Below are positions 1-5,388 of a stretch of DNA of 7,375 bases, in pieces. Source of the stretch: Candidatus Acidiferrales bacterium (lineage in GTDB: Bacteria > Acidobacteriota > Terriglobia > Acidiferrales > UBA7541). The notes under the pieces were generated by a model. That model did not search any database. It saw only the letters and a program-made list of their open reading frames with translations, and had not been told where the DNA came from. Made by a program: the position numbers and the translations under genes. Every line of letters starts with the position of its first letter. Positions within the stretch are counted from its first letter, which is position 1. The DNA lies in NCBI GenBank assembly GCA_955651735.1, contig CATPAM010000099.1, positions 1-7,375 on the forward strand, read 5' to 3'.

Positions 1-252
1 CCAATGCGCGAACTGCCCGGGAGCGTAGAGCCGCTCGCAGGCCGCTAGACGTACATCATCCCAGATCCCTAAGCGCAGTTCTGTTCGAAAGAGGACAGGC
101 ACTTTTGATTCGCACCTGCGTACGTCGAAGGTTGCAGCGTCGACATCCGAAAGAGTTGGCAGCAAAAGAATTCATCGTGGCTGAAGCCGCTCGGACGCGC
201 CCTTCGTTCCTTGGGTGAACTAAAGCGCGCTCCTACAGGGCGTCGCGCACGC
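1..252. other. Left-edge region with no supported gene
   Basis: I see no convincing gene here. One plus-strand frame stays open from base 3 to the TGA at 216-218, but its translation is very arginine-rich, resembles no family I know, and shows no start or ribosome-binding site inside the window. The stretch may be the 3' flank of a gene outside the window plus the downstream flank of the minus-strand DinB gene. No tRNA, repeat array or clear promoter is visible. Confidence 0.5.
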
Positions 253-269
253 CACCACGGAGCGTGGTG
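253..269 (-). terminator. Terminator-like hairpin after the exported DinB gene
   Basis: A perfect 7-bp inverted repeat (CACCACG at 253-259, CGTGGTG at 263-269) with a 3-base loop lies directly after the stop codon of the minus-strand DinB gene. No T-run follows on the minus strand, so it is not a canonical intrinsic terminator. It could be a 3'-end stabilising hairpin or a Rho-dependent end. Confidence 0.3.
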
Positions 270-794
270 TCAGATGCGATAGGAGGGAGGCTTGATGTCT
301 TTGTCGCGAAGGTATATTTCGGCTTGGCCGCGGTGATGGGCGACGTGCACGTAGAGGGCGAGCAGGACTTCGCGTCCGGGGAGGCGGCCGTCGGGCGAGT
401 TGTGAACCTTGCTGAGCTGCTCGTCGGTCAGGTTGGGGATGACGGCGGCACAATACTCAAAAGAGCTGCTCAGGAGCTTGACGATGGCGTCTTTGTCCTT
501 GTCGCTGGGGGCAGGGGTGTTGGGGGTCTCGGCGTCCTTCAGGCCGGCACAGAAGGCGAAATTGGTGGATGCAATGTGCGACATCACTTCACCAAAGGTC
601 ATGGAGCCGGGGTCGGGGCGGAAGGTGTATTGCTCGGGCGGCATGGCTTCGGCGACAGCGACGGAGAGTTTGCTGAGCGCGCCGAAATGCTGAGAATACT
701 CGGTGGCGGTTGCGGCCTTCGCGCCGAGGGCGTACAAGGCGGAGAGCGTAAAGGCGAGCAGAAGGGCAACAGCTAGACCGGGACCGGTTCGCAT
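270..794 (-). CDS. Exported DinB-like metal-binding protein
   Basis: This 174-residue protein belongs by its motifs to the DinB/YfiT-like four-helix-bundle superfamily, whose members bind a divalent metal through three histidines. Some relatives are thiol transferases, such as those acting with bacillithiol or mycothiol, but most have no known substrate. The likely ligands are His73 (in MSHIAS) and His150 and His154 (in HVAHHRGQ, the typical HxxxH near the C-terminus). Residues 1-27 form a signal peptide: a basic start, a hydrophobic core and an A-K-A cleavage site before Ala28. The mature protein should therefore act outside the cytoplasm, unlike classic DinB. The start is set by AAGGAG, 5 bases upstream of the ATG. 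It diverges from a second DinB-like gene at 963-1499, which suggests an old duplication or shared regulation. The family call is firm; the reaction is unknown. Confidence 0.88.
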   Translation of the reverse strand: MRTGPGLAVALLLAFTLSALYALGAKAATATEYSQHFGALSKLSVAVAEAMPPEQYTFRPDPGSMTFGEVMSHIASTNFAFCAGLKDAETPNTPAPSDKDKDAIVKLLSSSFEYCAAVIPNLTDEQLSKVHNSPDGRLPGREVLLALYVHVAHHRGQAEIYLRDKDIKPPSYRI

Positions 795-962
795 GGGATC
801 TCCTTCGAGACTATGAATGGCTATCCGGCCTGTTGGACGCGGGGCGAGGCGGTTCGTTTCAGGGTCTGGCGTCGCCGAAACAGTGTGACGAAGGGGGCGG
901 AACGGGCATCAGAGACGGCAGCAGCCCAGGTAGGGTAGAAAACCACAACGAGGTGAACGAGC
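795..962. other. Divergent intergenic region between two DinB-like genes
   Basis: This 168-bp gap must hold the promoters of both divergent DinB-like genes. Ribosome-binding sites are clear at each end: AAGGAG (minus) at 800-805 and GAGGTG (plus) at 950-955. A short imperfect inverted repeat (GTTTC ... GAAAC, about 856-881) lies between them and could be an operator or chance. I could not identify a convincing -35/-10 pair in either direction. Confidence 0.45.
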
Positions 963-1499
963 ATGAGTTCTTACGGCGGCAAGGAACTGGCCAGCGCGTT
1001 TCGTACGGTGCGCAAGAACACGATTCAGGTGGCGGAGGATATTCCGGAGTCGCAGTACGGGCACGTTGCGGCGCCGGAGTGCAGAACCGTTGCGCGGATG
1101 TTGACGCACATCGCCATCTCCCCGCGTATCTGGGAAGAAGTGCATAAGAAGGGCTTGACGACGCTGGTGGGGTTTGACTTCTTCGGGATGATGGACAAGT
1201 TCAACGCCGAGGAAATCAAGCCGAGGTCGAAGGCGGAGATCGTGGAGCTGCTTCGTACCGAGGGAGACCGGTTCGCGGCATGGCTGGATACGATGACGCC
1301 GGAATTCCTGGAGCAGACGGTTACCGAGCCGGATGGGAAGACGGCGAAGACGCGGTTTGAGCGGCTGCTCAGCGCGAAAGAGCATGAAATGCACCATCGC
1401 GGGCAGCTCATGTTGATCGAGCGGCAACTCGGAATGGTGCCGCATATCACACGGCAGTTCAATGAGCGAATCGCGGCGATGCGGGCGGCGAAAGCTTAA
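963..1499 (+). CDS. Cytoplasmic DinB-like metal-binding protein
   Basis: This 178-residue member of the DinB/YfiT-like superfamily lacks a signal peptide and should be cytoplasmic. The expected histidine triad is present: His49 in MLTHIAIS, then His141 and His145 in HEMHHRGQ. These would bind a divalent metal at one end of a four-helix bundle. Proteins of this size and motif set are often annotated as damage-inducible DinB or as putative metal-dependent transferases or hydrolases, but the substrate is rarely known. The ATG is chosen because GAGGTG lies 7 bases upstream. It diverges from the exported DinB-like gene at 270-794; the two share the HHRGQ signature but little else obvious, so they are distant paralogues. 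A hairpin follows the stop codon. The next gene has its own promoter, so this is probably a single-gene transcript. Confidence 0.9.
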   Translation: MSSYGGKELASAFRTVRKNTIQVAEDIPESQYGHVAAPECRTVARMLTHIAISPRIWEEVHKKGLTTLVGFDFFGMMDKFNAEEIKPRSKAEIVELLRTEGDRFAAWLDTMTPEFLEQTVTEPDGKTAKTRFERLLSAKEHEMHHRGQLMLIERQLGMVPHITRQFNERIAAMRAAKA

Positions 1500-1500
1500 G

Positions 1501-1528
1501 GGGCTCTAGGCGCGGCACCTTAGAGGCC
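1501..1528 (+). terminator. Imperfect hairpin after the cytoplasmic DinB gene
   Basis: An imperfect stem starts two bases after the stop codon: GG.CTCTA.GG at 1501-1510 pairs with CCTTAGAGGCC at 1518-1528, with one mismatch, one bulge and a 7-base loop. No T-run follows, so at best it is a weak or factor-assisted terminator or a 3'-end stabiliser. The rest of the gap to the next gene (1529-1639) is GC-rich and holds nothing I recognise. Confidence 0.3.
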
Positions 1529-1639
1529 GCCACACGTATTGGGAGTCCACGCCACCGCGGGCCGCAGCGCGCAGCGAGGTGCGCGACTTGCTCAGGGGCG
1601 CGGCCCCAACCATTTGTTCTCAAATGTTGCGGGGGAAGA

Positions 1640-1648
1640 TGCTAGAAT
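1640..1648 (+). promoter_or_regulatory. Extended -10 promoter element for the NIPSNAP gene
   Basis: The bases TGCTAGAAT form an extended -10 box (TGN plus TAGAAT). They end only 8 bases before the ATG at 1657, so transcription should begin at or within about two bases of the start codon. No Shine-Dalgarno fits in that gap, which points to a leaderless mRNA. I see no good -35 hexamer at the usual spacing, which is common for extended -10 promoters. Confidence 0.55.
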
Positions 1649-1656
1649 CCCCGGCC

Positions 1657-2088
1657 ATGAAACGACGCACACTGTTGCAATCGCTTCCGGGCATCACCAT
1701 GCTACCAACCGCCGCCTGGGCTGCTTCGCTGCCAAAAGCAGACCCAGCATCGACCACCGTGTACGAGCTTCGCGTGTACCACACGTACGAAGGCAAGCTC
1801 AACGACTTGCTGAAGCGCTTTCGTGAGCACACCACGAAACTTTTTGAGAAACACGGGATAAAGAACGTCGCCTATTGGACGCCGCTCGACGAGCCGGCGA
1901 AGAGCAGCACGCTCATTTACATCCTCGCGCATCCCAGTCGCGAGGCCGCGGCCGCGAACTGGAAAGCTTTCCAGGACGATCCGGAATGGAAGAGCGTACG
2001 CGACAAATCCGAAGAGAGCGGAAAAATCGTGGAGAAAGTGGACTCCACGTTCATGGTGCTGACCGATTTCTCTTCGCAACTGAACTAG
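1657..2088 (+). CDS. Exported NIPSNAP-family protein
   Basis: This is a 143-residue protein whose residues 35-138 match the NIPSNAP family, a ferredoxin-like (dimeric alpha-beta barrel) fold. The signs are VYELRVYHTYEGK at the first strand, a helix with the F.EHTTKLFEKHGI pattern, then YWTPLD, the LIYIL strand and the DDPEWKSVR segment. Bacterial members usually have no known reaction. The N-terminus carries a signal peptide with paired arginines (KRRTLLQ), a hydrophobic stretch and an A-W-A cleavage site after residue 22; it resembles a Tat signal, though Sec export is possible. I chose the ATG at 1657 over an in-frame start at 1579 because the signal peptide begins there and a -10 box sits 8 bases upstream. 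The upstream extension would also destroy the signal peptide. No partner gene is adjacent. Confidence 0.88.
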   Translation: MKRRTLLQSLPGITMLPTAAWAASLPKADPASTTVYELRVYHTYEGKLNDLLKRFREHTTKLFEKHGIKNVAYWTPLDEPAKSSTLIYILAHPSREAAAANWKAFQDDPEWKSVRDKSEESGKIVEKVDSTFMVLTDFSSQLN

Positions 2089-2198
2089 GTGGTCCAGTTG
2101 TTCCGATATCTTTGTCGATCGATTGATATTCCAATACGTCCAAGACCTCGAGACGCAGACGATCGGCGGCGCGATTGATGCGGCCACAATCCTGGCCG

Positions 2199-2214
2199 GG
2201 GAGCGCAGGCTCCC
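2199..2214. terminator. GC-rich hairpin between convergent genes
   Basis: A perfect 6-bp stem (GGGAGC at 2199-2204, GCTCCC at 2209-2214) with a 4-base loop lies between the 3' ends of the NIPSNAP gene (plus) and the 73-codon gene (minus). It could end transcription from either side. Neither strand has a following T-run. The remainder of 2089-2265 shows no gene I can support. Confidence 0.35.
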
Positions 2215-2265
2215 ATCGATCACGTCGAGATTTGCGAAGTGCGTGCCAGAAGGTCACACAGTGGT

Positions 2266-2487
2266 TCAGCGGCTGGCGGCGGACTCGCGGCGGATCGTGA
2301 CTCGGGCCGGGCCGAACTCGTAGCCTTCATCGCGCACGGTCTTCTCCGCTGCGGCGCGAAGGGCTGTTTCATCTGCGTTCTTCGGCGCGTCGCAATAGCG
2401 GCGAATCACTTCTTCGCCGTTCTGAATGCGTATCAGCCACTTGGATTTGCCAGGGTCCCAGGAGACTTCCACTCGATCAGCGGTCAT
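2266..2487 (-). CDS. Small protein of unknown function (73 aa)
   Basis: I do not recognise this family. The 73-residue product begins MTADRVEVSWDPG. Its pattern suggests beta-beta-alpha-beta: strands around VEVSWDP and KWLIRIQNGE, a long helix through ETALRAAAEKTVRDEG, and a last strand ARVTIRRE. It has one cysteine, no signal peptide and no membrane segment, so it should be a small cytoplasmic protein. The frame is open 13 codons further upstream, but the start at 2487 is strongly favoured because GGAGG (2493-2497) lies 5 bases ahead of it. A -10-like TACAAT lies just beyond. The plus-strand open frame over the same bases (2239-2565) lacks such signals and has an unlikely composition. The gene is convergent with the NIPSNAP gene and divergent from the oxidoreductase. 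Confidence 0.68.
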   Translation of the reverse strand: MTADRVEVSWDPGKSKWLIRIQNGEEVIRRYCDAPKNADETALRAAAEKTVRDEGYEFGPARVTIRRESAASR

Positions 2488-2492
2488 AGATT

Positions 2493-2497
2493 CCTCC
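2493..2497 (-). promoter_or_regulatory. Shine-Dalgarno site deciding the start of the 73-aa gene
   Basis: GGAGG on the minus strand, 5 bases before the ATG at 2487, selects that codon over the in-frame ATG at 2526. Confidence 0.75.
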
Positions 2498-2514
2498 AGG
2501 GCGAGTTGAGGTAC

Positions 2515-2520
2515 ATTGTA
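2515..2520 (-). promoter_or_regulatory. Possible -10 box for the 73-aa gene
   Basis: TACAAT on the minus strand matches the -10 consensus at five of six positions. At 17-bp spacing the -35 position reads TTCATT (half of TTGACA), so the promoter is plausible but weak. Transcription would start near 2508, giving a leader of about 20 bases that includes the GGAGG site. Confidence 0.4.
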
Positions 2521-2626
2521 GTCCAACCGCGAGTCTTAATGAACGTAATGTCGAAAAAGACTTAACACCACGAGCAAAAAGGGAAGGGCAAGAAGAAGGC
2601 AGAAAAGAGGAACGGCGGAGAAGAAA

Positions 2627-3628
2627 ATGAAGAAGGTGAGGTGGGGAGTCCTGGGAGGGGCGTCTATCGCCGTGCGCAGAGTGATCCCCGGCATGCAAAA
2701 AGGCGCGTACAGCGAAATTTCGGCCATCGCCTCTCGCGACAAAAAGAAGGCGGAGGAGGCGGCACGCAAGCTCGGCATTCCCAAAGCCTATGGCTCGTAT
2801 GAAGAGCTTCTACAAGATCGCGCGATCGAAGCCATTTACAATCCGCTGCCGAATCACTTGCATGTGCCGTGGTCGATCAAGGCAGCGGAAGCAGGGAAGC
2901 ACGTGCTATGCGAGAAGCCCATCAGCATGACCGTGGCGGAGGCAAGAACCTTGCTCGCCGCGCGTGACCGCACTGGGGTGAAAATCGGCGAAGCGTTTAT
3001 GGTGAAGACGCATCCGCAATGGTTGCGCACGCAGGAGATTATCCGCGACGGTGGCATTGGCGAATTGCGGGCAATCGCCGGAGTCTTCAGCTATTTCAAT
3101 CGCGACCCCAACAACGTTCGGCACAAAGTGGAATGGGGCGGAGGAGGCTTGCTGGACATCGGCTGCTATCCCATCACGATGTCGCGATTCATCTTTGGGG
3201 AGGAGCCCGTGCGAGTCACCGGCGTGCTGGAGCGCGACCCGGATTTCAAGACCGATCGGCTCGCTTCCGCGATTCTGGAGTTTCCTGCGGGGCAATCGAT
3301 CTTCACCTGCGGAACACAGACTGCCTTCTTCCAACGAATGCATTTCCTTGGCACCTCCGGGCGCGTCGAAATTGAAATTCCATGGAACGCACCGAATGAC
3401 CGACCGTGCCGAATCTTCATCGGTGACGTGCTGGGTGGAGCGCCGAAGGTTGAAGAGTTTCCGATTGTCGATCAATATACGATTCAGGGCGATGAGTTCT
3501 CGCGGGCAGTGCGCGGCCTGCGTGAGGTTCCGGTGCCGCTCGAAGATGCCATCCAGAATGTGGCGGCGATCGAGGCGATATTCAAGGCCGCGGATTCGGG
3601 TAAATGGGAAAGGCCGGAGAAGATTTGA
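2627..3628 (+). CDS. Gfo/Idh/MocA-family NAD(P)-dependent oxidoreductase
   Basis: This 333-residue cytoplasmic dehydrogenase has the family's two-domain plan at normal length. Residues 1-120 form a Rossmann fold for NAD(P): the dinucleotide loop reads GVLGGASIA (7-15), the charged turn ASRDKKKAEE follows the second strand, and IYNPLPNHLH (70-79) is the usual strand-loop before the EKP motif (96-98) with catalytic Lys97. The C-terminal alpha/beta domain contains GGGGLLDIGCYPI (171-183), giving the conserved Asp177 and Tyr181. A tyrosine there, instead of the histidine of inositol dehydrogenases, is typical of the glucose-fructose oxidoreductase and dimeric dihydrodiol dehydrogenase branch. The substrate is probably a sugar or related polyol or diol but cannot be read from sequence. 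No signal peptide is present. The ATG is supported by GGAG at 2617-2620, 6 bases upstream. Neighbouring genes give no pathway hint, and it looks monocistronic. Confidence 0.93.
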   Translation: MKKVRWGVLGGASIAVRRVIPGMQKGAYSEISAIASRDKKKAEEAARKLGIPKAYGSYEELLQDRAIEAIYNPLPNHLHVPWSIKAAEAGKHVLCEKPISMTVAEARTLLAARDRTGVKIGEAFMVKTHPQWLRTQEIIRDGGIGELRAIAGVFSYFNRDPNNVRHKVEWGGGGLLDIGCYPITMSRFIFGEEPVRVTGVLERDPDFKTDRLASAILEFPAGQSIFTCGTQTAFFQRMHFLGTSGRVEIEIPWNAPNDRPCRIFIGDVLGGAPKVEEFPIVDQYTIQGDEFSRAVRGLREVPVPLEDAIQNVAAIEAIFKAADSGKWERPEKI

Positions 3629-3689
3629 CGGTCTGAAATTGTGCGCCGAGCCATGCGGCAGTGTTGGCAGGGAAGTAATGCCGGAACAA

Positions 3690-3719
3690 TTAGTGTCACT
3701 AACAGCGACACTTAGTGTC
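3690..3719 (+). promoter_or_regulatory. Paired GTGTC palindromes, candidate PilR-type activator site
   Basis: Two perfect 13-bp palindromes with a central T stand side by side: TTAGTG-T-CACTAA (3690-3702) and GACACT-T-AGTGTC (3707-3719). Together they hold three GTGTC half-sites (3693-3697 plus, 3707-3711 minus, 3715-3719 plus), and the octamer TTAGTGTC recurs exactly 22 bp apart (two helical turns). From memory, PilR sites upstream of the Pseudomonas aeruginosa pilin gene are (C/G)TGTC elements at about -120 to -80. Relative to the candidate sigma-54 start near 3803, this cluster lies at about -113 to -84. Binding by an enhancer-binding protein is inferred. Confidence 0.5.
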
Positions 3720-3775
3720 CGAACTACAGAACCGCCTTAAACCGTAACACGCTGATTATGCAGTACTTACAAAAA

Positions 3776-3792
3776 TTGGCGGGTGATGGGCG
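3776..3792 (+). promoter_or_regulatory. Candidate sigma-54 (-24/-12) promoter for the pilin gene
   Basis: TTGGC at 3776-3780 begins a GG-N10-GC arrangement: GG at 3778-3779 and GC at 3790-3791, the invariant spacing of sigma-54 promoters. The -24 half is good but the -12 half (GGGC rather than TTGC) is poor. A second GG-N10-GC register (3788-3801, ending in GTGCA) overlaps it, so the exact site is uncertain. Transcription would start near 3803, leaving a leader of about 55 bases. No convincing sigma-70 promoter was seen in the gap. Confidence 0.38.
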
Positions 3793-3857
3793 AGCACGTG
3801 CAAGTATCTTAGGTGGGGCGGATATCTGTGTCAATTGAAGCCAGGAGCTTCATTCAT

Positions 3858-4349
3858 ATGGGGCGCAAACAGAGAGGTTTTTCCCTGATCGAGTTGTTGA
3901 TCGTGGTGGCGGTGATCCTGGTTATTGCGGCGATTGCCATTCCCAATCTCATGCGCTCGCGCATGGCTGCCAACGAAGCCTCGGCCGTTGCCTCCCTTCG
4001 CTCCATCAATACTTCGCAAGTCGTCTATCAGAACACGTACGGCCCCGGCTTTGCCACAAAGCTTGCCGACCTCAGCGATGGCGGCGCTGCCGGCAACTGT
4101 GCGCCTTCGGTCACGCCTACGGCGACTGCTTCCTGCCTCATCGATGCTACGCTCGCCAGCGGCACAAAAAGCGGCTACACCTTTCTGTACACTCCTGTCT
4201 CCTCGGGCGCGACGGTTGCGAGCTATAGTGCAAATGCTGACCCAACTACCCCGGGTTCTACCGGGCAACGCCATTTTTTCTCCGACCAAACGAATCTAAT
4301 CCGCGTGAACGCCACCGCGGTAGCTAGCAATAACGATCCCGCCTTATAG
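3858..4349 (+). CDS. Type IV pilin-like protein (prepilin)
   Basis: This 163-residue prepilin has a short basic leader (MGRKQRG) with the prepilin peptidase site between Gly7 and Phe8. The mature protein starts FSLIE, with the family's glutamate at mature position 5, then a hydrophobic helix to about residue 31. That helix anchors the subunit in the inner membrane and later packs in the filament core. RMAANEASAV and RSINTSQVVY continue the helix. The C-terminal globular part has two cysteines (81 and 93), a possible disulfide loop, and closes with IRVNATAVASNNDPAL. The start at 3858 is preferred over an in-frame GTG at 3813 because it gives a normal leader and has AGGAG 10 bases upstream, a slightly long spacing. 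It is either a major or minor pilin or a type II secretion pseudopilin. No assembly genes are nearby, so it depends on machinery encoded elsewhere. The upstream DNA suggests sigma-54 control. Confidence 0.9.
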   Translation: MGRKQRGFSLIELLIVVAVILVIAAIAIPNLMRSRMAANEASAVASLRSINTSQVVYQNTYGPGFATKLADLSDGGAAGNCAPSVTPTATASCLIDATLASGTKSGYTFLYTPVSSGATVASYSANADPTTPGSTGQRHFFSDQTNLIRVNATAVASNNDPAL

Positions 4350-4481
4350 CTGCTGGACCCCGCGCTTTTCTGCCCCGACCTGACCCCGTGAAAGAGGGCC
4401 CTATATATTCGTATTATGGAAGGGCTGTATAACATAGAAGGCCTCAGAGCTAAGAACACCTGAGCGCGGAGAGGAGGAAGT

Positions 4482-5039
4482 GTGGCGGTTCGCACCGTTT
4501 TGCAGTTGGGCGATCCGGGATTGCGCGAGGTTGCTGCTCGCGTTGCCGATCCGACTGCGCCTGAAATTCGAGCGCTGGTGCAAGACTTGGCGGATACGCT
4601 GGCGCATTGGCGCGCGAGCACAGGCTACGGGCGAGGAATTGCCGCCCCGCAAATCGGAGCGGCGAGGCGCGTGATTTTTTTGCAATTGCCGGGCGCCGAG
4701 CCGTGGCCGCTGGTGAATCCGGAGACTACCTGGCGCAGCGAAGAGAAAATCGTGGTATGGGACGCGTGCCTTAGTTTTCTTTCGATCTTCATGCAAGTGG
4801 AGCGGAACCGCGAGATCGTGGTGCGATATCAAGATTTGCGCGGCGAGCGGAAGGAAGTTCGCGCGAACGAAGAGCGGGACTTGTCGGAACTATTGCAGCA
4901 CGAGATCGATCACCTGGATGGCATTCTAGCGCTGGATCGCATCACCGATATTCGGACCATGTGCACCAGGGAAGAGTTTGAGAAGCGATACCGTGCGCGG
5001 AGTCCTTATGCGGTGACCCCGAGCGGTGCCGCGACCTAA
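4482..5039 (+). CDS. def: Divergent peptide deformylase
   Basis: This 185-residue protein has the three metallopeptidase motifs of peptide deformylase, which removes the formyl group from the N-terminal methionine of new proteins using Fe2+ or Zn2+. Motif 1 (GxGxAAxQ) is GRGIAAPQ at 50-57, with Gln57. Motif 2, normally EGCLS, is DACLS at 94-98, with metal ligand Cys96. Motif 3 (HExxH) is HEIDH at 140-144, giving ligands His140 and His144 and catalytic Glu141. All catalytic residues are therefore kept, while the motif 2 context (VVWDACLSF) is unusual. It reminds me of a side branch of deformylases with WDxCxSF, so it may be a second copy beside a housekeeping enzyme. The start is GTG with GGAGG (4473-4477) 4 bases upstream. 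The usual partner fmt is not adjacent. Confidence 0.88.
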   Translation: MAVRTVLQLGDPGLREVAARVADPTAPEIRALVQDLADTLAHWRASTGYGRGIAAPQIGAARRVIFLQLPGAEPWPLVNPETTWRSEEKIVVWDACLSFLSIFMQVERNREIVVRYQDLRGERKEVRANEERDLSELLQHEIDHLDGILALDRITDIRTMCTREEFEKRYRARSPYAVTPSGAAT

Positions 5040-5139
5040 TCGACATTACTGGTTGTTCGCAGAAGTTGCATGCCGCCCCTCCACGAATCTTCAGCAGACA
5101 ATCCTATGCTGTCTTTTCAAGGTTCTTCGTTTACCTAAC

Positions 5140-5226
5140 ATCACTATCACATGCCCGAGTTGCGGCGCCACAGTGGAGGGCGGCTTCGGGCAGAGGTGTG
5201 CGAAGTGCGGGCAGCCCTGGGCCTGA
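5140..5226 (+). pseudogene. Zinc-ribbon segment without a clear start codon
   Basis: This short stretch encodes a textbook zinc ribbon: CPSC (codons from 5152) and CAKC (from 5197), 11 residues apart, within ITITCPSCGATVEGGFGQ onward, ending PWA and a TGA at 5224-5226. Four cysteines of this kind normally bind one Zn2+. The frame is open back to a GTG at 5026 inside the end of the deformylase gene, but that leader looks unlike protein and has no ribosome-binding site. The natural start would lie just before ITITC, where only ATC codons are found (5140, 5146). The same frame continues past the TGA into a membrane helix and a soluble domain, so this may be the N-terminus of a decayed membrane protein. 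A tiny stand-alone zinc-ribbon protein using a rare start codon is the alternative. Confidence 0.4.
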
Positions 5227-5268
5227 ACTGACAGCGATGGATGGTGCCTACATATTGCGAACTTTGGC

Positions 5269-5346
5269 GTGGCCCTGAGCGGAGCATTTTTCGTGGTGTC
5301 GTTTATGGGTGCCTTCGTGATGTTTATGAATGCGCGCGAACAGTAG
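5269..5346 (+). pseudogene. N-terminal membrane helix cut off by an in-frame TAG
   Basis: In the same frame as the downstream CDS, codons from GTG 5269 encode a strongly hydrophobic segment (ALSGAFFVVSFMGAFVMF) followed by MNAREQ, and then TAG at 5344-5346. Reading resumes at once with QRESAGNYRASNLRV and runs into the CDS at 5389. A helix here followed by a soluble domain and a second helix is the layout of small two-helix membrane proteins of the DUF3592 kind. The simplest reading is that CAG-TAG-CAG carries a nonsense change and that 5269-5766 was one gene. A sequencing error or natural strain variation would also explain it. Confidence 0.45.
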
Positions 5347-5388
5347 CAGCGCGAATCGGCGGGGAATTATCGGGCCAGCAATCTTCGC

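Noticed and set aside
78..100. GTTCGAA (83-89) resembling a tRNA T-loop
   Set aside because: The flanking bases do not form a proper 5-bp T stem, and no acceptor or anticodon arm can be built around it.
3..218. 72-codon plus-strand open frame at the left edge
   Set aside because: The translation is dominated by arginine, has no recognisable motif and no visible start. An open frame of this length is expected by chance in GC-rich DNA.
264..776. 170-codon plus-strand open frame over the exported DinB gene
   Set aside because: It is an antisense shadow. The minus strand has the signal peptide, histidine triad and ribosome-binding site, while this frame is a low-complexity Gly/Val-rich product.
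2051..2323. Short open frames on both strands (2051-2257 minus, 2123-2323 plus) between the NIPSNAP gene and the 73-aa gene
   Set aside because: Neither has a ribosome-binding site or a familiar motif, and each runs into a better-supported gene.
2532..2562. Inverted repeat AGTCTT ... AAGACT with a 19-base loop upstream of the oxidoreductase
   Set aside because: Six bases at this distance in an AT-richer patch is weak. I see no link to promoter elements.
2239..2565. 108-codon plus-strand open frame opposite the 73-aa gene
   Set aside because: It has no start signal, and the opposite strand carries a strong SD and a more protein-like sequence.
4398..4425. GCCCT ... AGGGC hairpin between the pilin and deformylase genes
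   Set aside because: Only five pairs around an 18-base loop with no T-run, so it is too weak to call a terminator. A TATAAC at 4428-4433 also lacked a -35 partner, so no promoter was called.
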